NCBI RefSeq assembly: GCF_949987535.1
Contig: NC_080075.1
Location: forward strand, 45,691,536 to 45,755,535
Direction of reading: 5' to 3'
DNA: 64,000 bases
DNA from: Balaenoptera acutorostrata
Taxonomy: Eukaryota; Chordata; Mammalia; Artiodactyla; Balaenopteridae
Part shown: piece by piece, positions 1 to 10,365 of the stretch
Numbering within the stretch: position 1 is the stretch's first letter
How the letters are laid out: each line of letters opens with the position of its first letter
The notes under the pieces: generated by a model
The model's database searches: none
What the model was told of the DNA's origin: nothing
The model's input: the letters and a program-made list of their open reading frames with translations, nothing else
Program-made: the position numbers and the translations under genes

Positions 1-15
1 CACCAGGGAAGTCCC
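1..15 (-). mobile_element. Edge of a CHR-type SINE (5' head only)
   Basis: The first bases are the reverse complement of the conserved SINE head (gggacttccctggtg). The rest of the copy lies outside the window to the left. Too short to assign a subfamily. Confidence 0.75.
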
Positions 16-479
16 TGAGTAGTCTACTCTCTTTTCCTTTTAGCGGACTCAAAATCATGAAACCAGGAGCCTGTGCTAGGATTTCTCACCACCTTCCTTT
101 GAAGCCTTTGCTCAGTCCCCTTAGTTCTTTCCTCTCCATTCTCCTCAGCAGAGGAACTGCTGCTATCTCTACTGAGTCATAATAAGTGAATTTGTACACA
201 GGTTAAAGTGGACAAGGCACCACTCACTGGTCAGCTTTTCTCATTTTCCTTGGTCTCCTTAGCCTGTTATTAAAGGTGCTAATAATGAGAGCAAATCTTC
301 ATTCCGCAACTTTTTTTGAAGTCCTTGCTATTTCCAAGGTACTATGCTAGATATCCAAAAATAGAATATTCTTGTTTTCTGAAAGCTGAAAGCTGGGAGC
401 TGGGAGCAGGGAGGGGGGTAATTAAAATACATTCATAAATAACTTGGATACATAAGCTGAACATAATACAGAACAATGA
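16..479. other. No recognised feature
   Basis: Non-repetitive looking sequence of moderate AT content. I see no splice-flanked open frame, RNA gene or repeat consensus here. Confidence 0.4.
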
Positions 480-835
480 GATATTTACTGAGTATCTACT
501 ATGTGCTGTATACTCTGCTAGGTGCCGTGAGTGATTAAAAAAAGTGAGTGGAGCCCATGAATTAACTGGAGAGATGGTGCATACACACATGAAACACAGG
601 CTGGTAGGAACCAAGATAAGTAGAATCTGATGAGAGGACATCAGAGAGCTAGATTTATGGTAAATATGTAATAAATGTTTAGAGATTGTTTAAAGAAAAT
701 TGGGAGTAAGCAAGGACTATGGAGTAGCTTTAGCTGGTGCTTTGAGAATGATAGTCTGGTAGAGTAGGGGAGGAAGCACTCTGGGTAAGGAAGTGACAGG
801 AGCAAAGGTGAAGAATTAGGTATGTACTGGCATGA
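480..835 (-). mobile_element. Old L2 LINE 3' fragment
   Basis: The phrase tactatgtgctgtatactctg matches the reversed L2 3' end, the usual 'tactatgtgccaggcactgt' of L2 read backwards. The following text about 300 bases on (ggaggaagcactctggg, gacaggagcaaaggtgaag) fits the inner part of the same reversed L2 tail. Heavily diverged; boundaries approximate. Confidence 0.55.
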
Positions 836-884
836 TTGGAAATGAGAGAGGCTAATGGGAGAAATACAAGCAGGGGGCAAGAAG

Positions 885-980
885 GAGACCTGGAGGTCAG
901 GTAACTTGTCCAAGGTTGAACAGCTAAAAATAAATGGGGTTGGGATTTGAACCTGGGATGTCTGATGCTGACTCCCCTGG
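885..980 (-). mobile_element. MIR SINE, reversed
   Basis: The order 'ggtcaggtaacttgtccaag', then 'cagcta', then 'gggatttgaacctggg' is the reverse complement of the MIR core and its tRNA-like head. It lies directly left of the L1 insertion that follows. Confidence 0.75.
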
Positions 981-1007
981 GTGGGAGGTCAAAATTGGGG
1001 CAGCCTT

Positions 1008-1691
1008 CACTATGGAAAACTTCACTATGGAGTTTCCTCAAAGAGTTGCCATATGATCCAGCAATCCCACTCCTAGGCATATACCCAAACAAAACTATAA
1101 TTCAAAAAGACACATGCACCCCTATGTTCATAGCAGCAATATTCACAATAGCCAAGACATGGAAACAACTTAAATGTCCATCAACAGATGAATGGATAAA
1201 GAGGATGTGGTACATATATACAATGGAATACTACTCAGCCATAAAAAAGAATGAAATAATGTCCTTTGCAGCAACATGGATGGACCTAGAGATTATCATA
1301 CTAAATGAAGTAAGTCAGAAAGAGAAAGACAAATACCATATGATATCACTTATATATGGAATCTAAAATATGACACATATGAACCTATCTACAAAATAGA
1401 AATAGTCTCACAGACATAGAGAACAGACTTGTGATTGCCAAGGGGAGGAAGGGATGGGGGAGGGATGAATTAGGAATTTAAAATTAGCAGATGCAAACTG
1501 TTATGCATAGAATAGATAAACGACAAGGTCCGACTGTATGGTACAGGAAAATATATTCAGTACCTGTGATAAACTATAATGGAAAAGAATATGAAAAAAA
1601 AAATATATATATATAACTGAATCACTTTGCTATACAGCAGGAATTAACACAACATTGTAAATCAACTATACTTGAATAAAATAAATTTTTA
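1008..1691 (+). mobile_element. 5'-truncated L1, 3' end of ORF2 plus 3' UTR
   Basis: From about 1,025 to the TAA at 1,366 an uninterrupted frame gives the C-terminal end of L1 ORF2 protein (KELPYDPAIPLLGIYP, then YTMEYYSAIKKNEI, ending SLIYGI). A 3' UTR follows with a G-rich block at 1,442-1,464, then an AATAAA-type tail. Target-site duplications flank it: aaaattggggcagcctt at 991-1,007 and aaaattgtggcagcctt at 1,692-1,708, 16 of 17 identical. The longer frame starting at 947 is a chance fusion of MIR and L1 sequence. Nonfunctional without the rest of the element. Confidence 0.92.
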
Positions 1692-1708
1692 AAAATTGTG
1701 GCAGCCTT

Positions 1709-2082
1709 GAATTTGGGCACAGGGATTTGAGTTTAATTTTGTAGATACCTGAGGATTTATTCAATGTTATTTTCTTGCCTTTCTACTATGAACATTAGCA
1801 GCTGCTTTAATATTGGAAAAGAGTACTCAGAATTGAGAGAACTCAGCTTTCTGAAATGATGATCTTGTAAATGACCTCAAGTACTGGGAAGTAACTTTTT
1901 TAACTTTCAAAATTCTAGTGTTCCAATATGTGATAAGTAACATAAAATTCTGTGGTATTATTGGGTTTCTGCTGAAGACTCTTGAGATTCATAAAAGGAA
2001 CACTTTTAAGCTGAGATGTGACTTGTTTGAGGTTCTTATTATGTGGAAAACTTATTTTTAGAATTTCAACTAAACCTAAGAC
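1709..2082. other. No recognised feature
   Basis: AT-rich sequence between the L1 and the MLT1 LTR. No gene, RNA or repeat signature seen. Confidence 0.4.
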
Positions 2083-2087
2083 GTGAG

Positions 2088-2486
2088 TGTTTACAGATTG
2101 ATTTGTGTCTCCTCAATGTTCATATGTGGAAGCCCTAACTCTTAATGTGACTGTATTTGGAGATAGCGCCTTTAAGGAGGCAAATAAGGCTAACTGAGGT
2201 TATAAGGATAGGACCCTAATCTGATAGAATTTGATACCCTTAGAAGAAGAGGAAATGACACTCAAGCTCACTTTCTTTCTCTCTCCTCTTGCACACAGGA
2301 GAAAGGCCATGTGAGGACACAGTGAGAAGGTTTGCAAGCCAAGAAGAGAGTTCTCGCCATAAACCAGCCCTGATGGTGCCTTGCTCTTGGACTTGTGGCC
2401 TCTAGAACTGTGAGAAAGTAAATGTTTGTTGTTTAAGCCACCCAGGTATTGATATTTTGTTATGGCAGCCCTAGCAGAATAAGACA
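2088..2486 (+). mobile_element. Complete solo MLT1 (ERVL-MaLR) LTR
   Basis: Begins TG and ends CA. It carries the MaLR hallmarks in order: 'cctcaatgttcatatg', 'gtatttggagatag', 'gccatgtgaggacacag', 'aactgtgagaaagtaaatg', 'gtttaagccacccag' and 'ttttgttatggcagccc'. It is flanked by the 5-bp duplication gtgag at 2,083-2,087 and 2,487-2,491, the size expected for ERVL-class integrase. No internal region is attached, so this is a solo LTR left by recombination between two LTRs. Confidence 0.9.
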
Positions 2487-2491
2487 GTGAG

Positions 2492-4478
2492 AAAAAAGTA
2501 GGAAAGAGAACAAAGGAGAAATAAAACAGAATTCTATTTCTCAAATTAATAAAAAGAAATTGAGGGGAAATACAATATACCTAGAAATATGTTATCATTT
2601 AAGGAGGGATTATTAGGTCCTGACTTAGAAAGCTCATCTTCATAGGCTGTCTGGATTGACATACTGTGAAACATCAGGAAGTAAGTTAACTGATTTTCTT
2701 GGAAAGAGAAGTCACCGTGAAAATTATGGACGGTGTCACTTGGGGTTACCTATGTTTAAAAATAAATGTAATTGTGGCCAATGAGAAATATTTGAAAACT
2801 ATTGGCCATTTCTTGTTTCACTCTGCTGTAGTTTATTAGCACAAGTTTTAATTAACTCCATTGGCAGTATTATTTTTCTCTTGCAGCAGCTGACTAAAAA
2901 ATCTAGGGCAAATTCTGGCAATAATTGTGTTGAATCTCTTCAGGGAAAAAGTGAGAGCGATAATACTTATAAAACTTTGCAATGGTTTGAGTTAGCAGAT
3001 TTTTTTCAAAGACTGAATATTTTCACTTTTTACTCATTTGAGAGCAAGCAAACCTGAGTTGTCTGAACGGGAAGAAAAGTTTCACTTTTCACAGGGGTAA
3101 CTTCTTAAAAAGAAATTATTTTGAGGAAGATGCAAATTCTTGTGTATCTGTGTGTCTAAGCTTACTTACTAGCTCAATGTTGGGTGATGTGGTACCTTTC
3201 CTATTCCTGTATTCACAAATACTGAAACCGTGCCTCAGCACTGCAATGAAGACATGACAACTTACACTCTTAGAGTTTCAAAGACTCTGGAAAAAAAACA
3301 ATCTAGGCCATGCCCATGTATAATAAAGGGCTTTTAAATTTTTTTCCAGGTTCATATAAAGCCATTTAAATCATTTGGTTCCTCTTATAAAAATACAGAA
3401 AATTGAATGTCTTGCTCTATAGAATAGATAATACATAAATTTGAAAGAAAGCATAAATAACTTTATGCTGATATAGTATTTCAGTATTGCTAATTTCTTC
3501 TTTTATATTTCTCTCTCTTACATTTAAGCTAAATAAAATTGCCAGTTTGGTACAGGGATTTAAACCAAGCTTCCAATTGTGAAAAAAAAGTTTTAAATTT
3601 GATTTCCGATAGTTGGAGGTTGATTCATTATACATTTCTAGATTTTATGTTATTTAAAATTACTTCTCCACATAGTACTGGCTATCAATCTGTATAATAA
3701 CTTTGTCAGTCATGCTGCTGTAATCAGATTTTTTAGATTTACTCTTTTATTTTGAAACATATTTCCATTATTTCCATTCAGGTAAATTTATTGGGTACCT
3801 GATAGGTAAAGTTCAATAATGAGTTCTAATTATTTCAAGCAAAGTAGAACATTTAACATGATTTCACAGTTTCCTGTCGGGAAAATGAGTCTTATATGAG
3901 CGTGCATTGTTTCTGGCTGCTCATCATCCAAGGATCCAAACATCTTTCTTACTATGGGATAACTCTAACAGTGGTGGTAAGCAGGGCCCTACCTCTCACT
4001 ACAGAAGTGAAAGGGGTAGATAATTCTTTGACCTCCTGGAAGCTAAAGTATAAGCAAGTATCACAGGCTTGGCTAGGTAGGCACTACGAACATTTAATAT
4101 TAAGGGAATCATTCAAAAATAAGGGAGTTGAGTTTACTTATAGAGTTGTCACAGTGAATCTTCAGGGGCAAGTGTCCACTGCTAAATTGGTGTTAGAGAT
4201 GACAACATCCACCCAGACTGCCCCTGTGTGTTATCTCGGCTACACCTTGGCTTCCTTTATTTCTTCTCATCCTTTATATCTTTCCAGTGTTTCTGTGAAC
4301 TCTCTGTTATCCTTTCCATAAATTTGTTTTATGTTTAATGAGAGTGGATTTCAGATATTTGCAATCAAGTAGCATGACTATTACCTTCCATCATCAGGGA
4401 TTATTATTTTTTTTAATTATAGGTGAAATTAACTAAAGTAGTGATAACTTTCATTTCTACAGTCCTCTATAATATTTT
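2492..4478. other. No firmly recognised feature
   Basis: About 2 kb of AT-rich, non-repetitive looking sequence. A short L2-like phrase (ttattgggtacctgata) sits near 3,790. A 141-codon plus-strand frame at 3,896-4,321 has no family resemblance I can name and no visible splice or promoter context. I treat it as a chance frame or part of an unidentified old repeat. Confidence 0.4.
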
Positions 4479-4479
4479 T

Positions 4480-4665
4480 GAAGCACTTACACATTCTTAT
4501 TTAACTTTATCCTAAGGAGATTACTATGAACTGGTCAGGAACTAGTATCTCTGAATGATAAAACAATAAGCTGTGGCATGGAAATGTTAAATGACGTGCC
4601 TAAGGACACCTACTCAGGCATAGAGAAGAATTTATAAGCCAGAGTGCCTGACTCTCAACATCACA
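4480..4665 (-). mobile_element. Old MIR/L2-type fragment
   Basis: 'gaagcacttacacattcttatttaactttatcct', in two overlapping short matches, followed by 'gacgtgcctaaggacacc' and 'gccagagtgcctgactc', follows the order of a reversed MIR with its LINE-derived tail. Highly diverged. Confidence 0.5.
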
Positions 4666-4754
4666 TTCTCATATTTGTTTCATATTTGCTGATATCAGGA
4701 TTGTGCTAATAAAAATCTTAAAAACCTAAAAGAATAGCCTAGATAAATTTTAAC

Positions 4755-5095
4755 TCAGCAAATATTTATTGAATAAATTTTTAACCTGCATAATTTATTT
4801 TTTAAAAGCAATAAAAACAAAATTATTAACTGATGAGTAAAGCTGTCTCTACTCTTCTAGGAACTTACTATTGAATCAAGGAGGTAGATTACATAAATAA
4901 CATATTTCAATAGGGACTTATGGGGTCAGGAAAATTCTTGAGGCATAACTTCTGAAATGAATGAAGGAGCTCAGTGAAGGGTGTGTGGCAGGATTTCTTC
5001 AGGGGAAATTATGGAGTTGGTTTTGTAGGAACTTAGCAAAGAGTATGCCCTGAGAGAAGAAAATGGAGATGGGGTTTAAGACTAGGTCATAGTTT
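4755..5095 (-). mobile_element. Old L2 LINE 3' fragment
   Basis: Starts with the reversed L2 terminus (agcaaatatttattgaataa). It continues with reversed L2 tail phrases such as 'ctcttctaggaacttactat' and 'gaaggagctcagtgaagg'. Diverged, with approximate ends. Confidence 0.5.
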
Positions 5096-5147
5096 ACTTT
5101 TGAAACGTATTCTCCAAGACAGCAGTTTCAAGCAATCTCCAAGGAAG

Positions 5148-5524
5148 TGTTGACCTGACACAAATAGACTGCCAGATATTTCTCCAGCAAAGATGGGTTT
5201 ATTCAGGATCAGCAGAGAACTGCAATTTGGACTCTGCAACCATGGTCATCCACCTGTAAGTCTCTGCAGGCAAGGGATGGAGAACACTTTTATAGAGATA
5301 AAAAGTAAGTTGGGAGGGCTACAGGAAACAGAGTCCATGGCTTTCCATTGGCTGAGTCCTTGCCAGGAAAGAAGAGGCATCTCTTTTCTTCCTGTTGGGC
5401 TCTGCTATCATTGCAGAACATGAGAGATCCCCTTCTGGCCTCCCAACTCTATTTAATTGGTGTTTCTGTTTGTCAAATTTTTACTGAAGTTTGTTAAAAT
5501 GGGGTTTCCCGGACCTCCTTTGCA
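5148..5524 (-). mobile_element. Solo LTR of an ERV1-type endogenous retrovirus
   Basis: Read on the minus strand it starts TG and ends CA. It has a TATA-like box (reverse complement of cttttata near 5,288-5,295), then an AATAAA signal (tttatt at 5,198-5,203 on the plus strand), spaced as U3-R-U5 should be. A 4-bp duplication, gaag, flanks it at 5,144-5,147 and 5,525-5,528, typical of gammaretrovirus-like ERV1 integrases. No gag, pol or env sequence is attached. The family name is not resolved. The 76-codon plus frame inside is a shadow. Confidence 0.72.
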
Positions 5525-5754
5525 GAAGTTCTGATTTTTCTGCCTGGGATAGAGCCTAGAATTTTAATCTTAACAATAACAAATTCAGGTGGTGTGCAGA
5601 TACTCTCCAGTGAGAAACAACTGACTTCTGTCTTGTAATACATTGTTACTGTTCATGTAACTTCTGATAGGTCTAAATGTGTGAAAAAGGGGCAATGAAA
5701 CAGCCTACCTTCACTCTTGCCTAATATTTTTGTCAAATAATATGCATTCAATCA

Positions 5755-6300
5755 GGTGTGTAATGGGTTCTGTCCAGGAGTTGGAGGACAAAACAAAGTG
5801 CCTGCAAACATAGAGCTTGTGTCCTAGTTGGAGGCAGGGTAGAGACTCTTTTGTATCTTATCTCTTCATTACAAAGCAAAGAAAAACAAGAATAGGAGAT
5901 GTGTCGATGGAGGGGCATTGTTTTCATAGCAGTGATCAGGAAAGGGCTCTCTCGTGTGATACTTGAGCAAAGTCCTCAAAGACTTTGACATGAGGAGGGA
6001 GCCAATCTGAGGAGGAAACTTCCAGGCTGAAAGAACAGTAAGTATGAAGACTCTGAGGAGGAATTTGTGATGGAAAAACAAGAGTCCAGTATGGTTAAAG
6101 AGGAGGAGGAAGGAAAGGAGCTAAAGAAAACCAGTTTAAAGATGTAGAGAATGTCTGCTCTTTTATGCTGTGGTAAGGTGGTCACTGTGTTTTCAGTATC
6201 ATCGAGAGATAATTTTGAGCAGATGATTTATGATTTTAAACGATCACTTTTGCTGCTCTGGGGAGAAGGGACTGTTGAGAAAGCAGAGTGTTGAGAGGTG
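5755..6300 (-). mobile_element. Old L2 LINE fragment
   Basis: The order of diverged phrases ('catagagcttgtgtcctagt', 'gatcaggaaagggctctctc', 'gaaacttccaggctgaaag', 'gactctgaggagg') matches the reversed L2 3' region, ORF2 end plus tail. Confidence 0.6.
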
Positions 6301-6429
6301 AGAGGCGACGGTGGCCTAGACCAGGCTGGCCTCGACTGGCATGGCTATAATGGTACTTCAACCCGATTACATGATATATGTCTTCAAAACATGTTTAAAG
6401 GGTTCTGTGGTATTTTCCAACATCGACAG

Positions 6430-8010
6430 CCAAGTCTCTGGTTCTCTGGACACCAACTACATCCTACAGTGCAATTCAGTTCTGGTAGTAACTCCTTGGA
6501 TTTAGCACCAGAGTCCACAGATTTAAGGGCTCAGACCCACAAGAATGTCCTCACTTTAGATGCCAGTCACAAATATTGGGTCCCTAGGTTACACACATTC
6601 TGTCCAACTTGGCTGCAAATTGGGGTTTCCACCCCCCCCCCACCAAGTTCAATAATTGGCTAGACTGGCTCATAGAACTCAGGAAAACAGTTTACTTTCT
6701 ATAACTGTTTTATTATAAAGGATACAACTCAGGAAGAGTGGTTACCAAACCTAACTTATGTCCACTCTCCTATCCACAGCAAAGCCAACCTACTGACACC
6801 AGTTGTAGTGAAGGAAAGAATAGCATTTATTTCAGGGTGCCAAGCAAGGAGAATGAGCAGCCCATGCTCAAAAGACCTGAACTGCCTGGTGGCTTTCAGG
6901 GAAGGGTTTCTAAAGACAACATTTGGGGTGAGGTTTGCAGCTTGTGGACTTTCTTCTGATTTGGTTGGTGTTCAGGTAACAGGGTGATGTTTTGATGATC
7001 TTAATTATCAACCTTTTGGTTCAAACCAGTTTGGGGTCTACATGCCTGTGGTCAGCACAGAGGTACCATCCTCCACCCAGATTGGGGGGGAGTCTTGGTT
7101 TCTGCAGAACAACTCACAGATATGCAGCAAATTATTATGTATATCTCTTAAGGAGGATCCAGCACTCTGTTTTATGGATGAACAATTGTTTAAGTTATTA
7201 TCACTTTTCTTGCTTGACTGCTCTCCCTTTGTTTCTGTGTTCCCTCACTTCCCGAATTAGTAACTGCTTGAGTCTGCTCTTTGGAACTCAGGGAAGGCCT
7301 AGAAGACTAAAGCCTTTTTCTACAAGCAATGAACAGGGGACACGGAGGTGCTTTTGTACCTGGGAGGGCCCACAGATCCCTGTTCTGTTTCAATCCCTGC
7401 TTTTCTTTGATACTGTTCAATCCTGAGGGTAACAGAGGTGGGACAAGAAAAGGAAAAGTTTAGGACAGAGAGGTTTATCATAAACTCATCAGGGGAACTC
7501 AGTTTTAGTGGAACTTGGTTTCACAGGCAAATGGAAGAGATGCATAGGGCAAGTTATAGGGGAAGGGGCATAACGTTTCCCTGCCTTCTCACTGTGCAAC
7601 ACCGTCCCAACATCTGGATGTGTTAACCAACCTGGTAGTTCTCTGAACCCCATCATTTAGGAGTTTTTATGGTGTTCCCATTACATAGGAATGATTGATT
7701 ATATCATTGACCATTGGTGATTGAACCCAATCTCTAGCCCCTCTCTCTTCCTCAGAGGTCTGAGGGGAGGGCTGAAAGCTCCAGTCCTCTGATCATGTGA
7801 TTGGTTCCTCTGGCAACCATCCCGCATCCTGAAGCTACCTAGGAACCCAGCAAGAGTCACCTCATTAACATACACTCAGGTATAGTTGAAAGCAGCTTGT
7901 TACAAATAACAAAAGGTGTTGTTATTACCACTATCACTCAGGCAATTCCAAGGATTTTAGAATGTCTGTGTTAGGAACTGAAGAGAAAGACCAAATATGT
8001 GTTTACTATA
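6430..8010 (-). mobile_element. Old LTR-like repeat split by a later LTR insertion
   Basis: Two halves of one common mammalian repeat are recognisable. The left half (about 6,430-6,735) has 'ggctgcaaattggggtttcc' and 'tattataaaggatacaactc'. The right half (about 7,520-8,010) has 'aaatggaagagatgcatagg', 'gatgtgttaaccaacctgg', 'cattggtgattgaacccaat' and 'aattccaaggattttag'. In the intact repeat these follow one another directly, so the stretch between is an insertion. I believe the host is an LTR of an old ERV but cannot name it. It includes a C10-C11 run near 6,632. Confidence 0.5.
6794..7435 (-). mobile_element. Inserted ERV LTR inside the older LTR-like repeat
   Basis: On the minus strand the sequence reads like U3-R-U5. 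An AATAAA signal is present (tttatt at 6,826-6,831 on plus), then a short U5 ending ...GGTGTCA (tgacacc at 6,794-6,800). The whole insertion may reach from about 6,735 to 7,520. Both ends are diverged and I found no clear target duplication. Frames at 6,738-6,959 and 6,992-7,426 are chance frames in it. Confidence 0.45.
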
Positions 8011-8940
8011 AGTACAAATAATGGTGGAATCACATGTTGGCTGAAAGCCAGCCCACTTTAGGGATACATTTCTTTAATACTATATTGCTTTTGACACCCC
8101 AGAGTTCACTCTATGTAGATGGCTATGTACGAAGGAAAAGGAACATTTTTAACATTTCTATAAAAGGATACTTTATAAGTTCTATAATTTAAATTTTAAA
8201 ATAACATCCATTAGGAAATATCATATTTACTTTAAATTCTTCTTGCTGAGATCCAATCTACTGCTTTCTCTAGAACCATATGCTTGTTTTATAGGATCTA
8301 ATAAAATGATCGTATAATTATGTTAGGATTTCAGCTGCTTTACATGAGATAGTTCTATTTGTGGAATTAACGTCGATTCCAGTTATATTAGAGAACATGT
8401 CTCAAAATCACGAAAGGAGATGAAGATGGCCATAACATTTATAGAGCATGAGGGCAATTTGACTTAACCATACAATAATAGTCACTGAATGTTAGTGTTT
8501 TTCAGTAATGATACAGGAAACAAACTTATTTATATGTTGTTAAATGCTTTCCACAATTGAGAGAATTGATGTATGTGTTAACTGTAGAAATAGGTAAGCT
8601 TTTAAGACTGAGAGAATGGATAGAAATAAAAGCGATCATGCACTTCTGTGAACAGAAATGCAGTTGCCAATGATAATGATTCCATTCAGTTCGAGAAACT
8701 ATGATACAATGTTCACCACACTGAAAAATGAAACGTCCAGTCTGGCATTATCTACGGCACATATCCAGTGATATGGGACAAAGAGGACTTAGTGTGACAT
8801 CTTAGAGTATCTGTGAATTTATGAAAGAAATAAGTGGGATGGTTTCCAAGTTAGGCAAAATTGTAATAGAACATTCTCTTCCCCGGTATAATAAAACTGG
8901 AAGTGAGACAGGAGGGAAGAGAGCAGGGCATAACCATCAA
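8011..8940. other. No recognised feature
   Basis: AT-rich sequence with no gene, RNA or repeat signature that I can identify. Confidence 0.4.
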
Positions 8941-8945
8941 AAGAA

Positions 8946-9648
8946 TGACATGGCCGTTGAAGATATGACATAAACTGGTTAGAGCCAACTAGGCCCAAGA
9001 TGGCATAAGATTCAACTTCCAGTGGACCTTGAGCCTCATTATGCATTCATTGTAATACATTAGCTAAACGACACACCCACAGGCGCCATGATAGTTCCGA
9101 GGCTGACCATAAAAGGCCCAAAAGTGGGCTGTGGCCCAATTCCTGGAAATCCCCACCCCTTCCCCATAATAGTTGGAATAATCCTCTCACTTACCAGCCT
9201 ACGAAATTACCCAGCCCATAAAAACTACCACCCCTGCACCAGGCCACCCTCGCCTTCTAAGACGGCCCACACTCTGTCTGTGGAATGTGCATCTCTCTAA
9301 ATAAATCTGCTTTCACTTTACTATGGCTCCCTCTTGAATTCTTTCCTGCGTGAAGCCCATCGCAGGGACTCACCTGAGAACCGACACATGTGGTCTTCTC
9401 CCCTCCCCCATTTTCCCTTTGATTATAAAACTGTAGCCCACTTAGTTACCAGGGCAGAGCCCTCTTGTTTGTCCACTTATATCCTTCACAAGCATCCTAT
9501 ATTAATCTACTTTTTACCTATCACTTTGTCTCTCGCTGGATTCCTTCTGCAACGAACCATAAAGAACCTGAGCTTAAGTCCTGAGACAAGTTAAGTGGTT
9601 TCAGTTGGAAGATTGTGGGTTCAAGTCCCTACGTGAGGTGCAGTTTCA
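8946..9648 (+). mobile_element. ERV1-like LTR
   Basis: The layout is that of a gammaretrovirus-like LTR. A U3 with 'ctaggcccaagatggc' comes first, then a promoter segment with 'cccataaaaactacc' (TATA-like, near 9,220), a CT-rich leader and a polyadenylation signal 'ctaaataaatctgctttc' near 9,298. A U5 follows with 'gaattctttcctgcgtgaag'. The end 'gtgaggtgcagtttca' resembles other ERV1 LTR ends. No provirus follows. I did not find a convincing 4-bp duplication, so both ends are approximate. The two plus-strand frames of 70 and 86 codons here are not genes. Confidence 0.6.
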
Positions 9649-9659
9649 GAAAGAGAAGA

Positions 9660-10075
9660 AATAGCAAGATGCGGTCACGTTTAAACTGGCACGTTTTACT
9701 TTCTATCGCAGAGGTTGGGCGGTTCGGAGAGGAGGCGAGACCGCGGGGCTAGAGAGGCTGTTCCGGCGACTGCACGCATGGCTGGAAGTGCTGGGTCCCG
9801 AGCTGGAGCTCCAAACCTCCCGTCCAGGTATTCTACCTCTAGTTTCTTCGCAGACTGTGTCCAAGTGGAGCTGAGCCGTCTGGACGATTCCAGGAGAGCA
9901 TCTCACTGTTTTCGCAGACTTGCTGGCCTTGTGGCTATGACTGCTTGTTCTCTATCACTAAGTGGTCGTCAGCACCCCAAGAAGCAGGAATGAAAGTGGT
10001 GCTTTCTCCGGCCCAGGGTTCCAGGACACAGTCCCAGGCTGACTATGGTTATGACGCCGACTGAGGGTGTGAGGG
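9660..10075 (+). pseudogene. CpG-rich stretch with a broken, unrecognised frame
   Basis: By my count about 15 CpG dinucleotides lie between 9,709 and 9,927, very unlike the CpG-poor surroundings. An ATG at 9,778 opens a frame (MAGSAGSRAGAPNLPSRYST...) that runs to a TGA at 9,991-9,993. From about 9,968 a second frame stays open (...APQEAGMKVVLSPAQG...) to a TGA near 10,064, ending ADYGYDAD. The pair suggests one coding segment broken by a small frameshift. A possible splice donor (CCAG|GTATTC) lies at 9,828. I do not recognise the protein. It could be a decayed first exon with its CpG island, an intronless gene copy (though no poly(A) or duplication is evident), or a chance frame in CpG-rich DNA. 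Confidence 0.3.
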
Positions 10076-10365
10076 GCCTTCACACGTCACTGCAAACTTT
10101 GCACTCGTTGTAACATACAAAGAAACGACGCCTGGATTTTTCCAAACAACTGTTTTTTCCTCAATTTCTTCCTTAACTTTATGGAACAAGAAGCTGAGTA
10201 GGGCCCAGTATAGGGGCTGCTTTCTTTTCTACTCCCCTCGTATCAATACACATATATATGTAAGTATGTATATATATTTCCTATGGGGAAAAATACCTAT
10301 GATTAATTTTAATCTATTTAATGCACAGTGTAAGCTTAGTTGTAAGGAGCTCAATATAAACCGGG
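10076..10365. other. No recognised feature; short AT-rich run
   Basis: Contains an imperfect TA/TG-rich run at about 10,249-10,280 (acatatatatgtaagtatg). Nothing else identifiable. Confidence 0.4.

Noticed and set aside
3896..4321. 141-codon plus-strand frame
   Set aside because: No start context, splice signals, domain or family resemblance. Length is not unusual for chance in 64 kb read in six frames.
9088..9594. Two forward frames of 70 and 86 codons
   Set aside because: They lie within the ERV1-like LTR and follow its promoter and U5 text.
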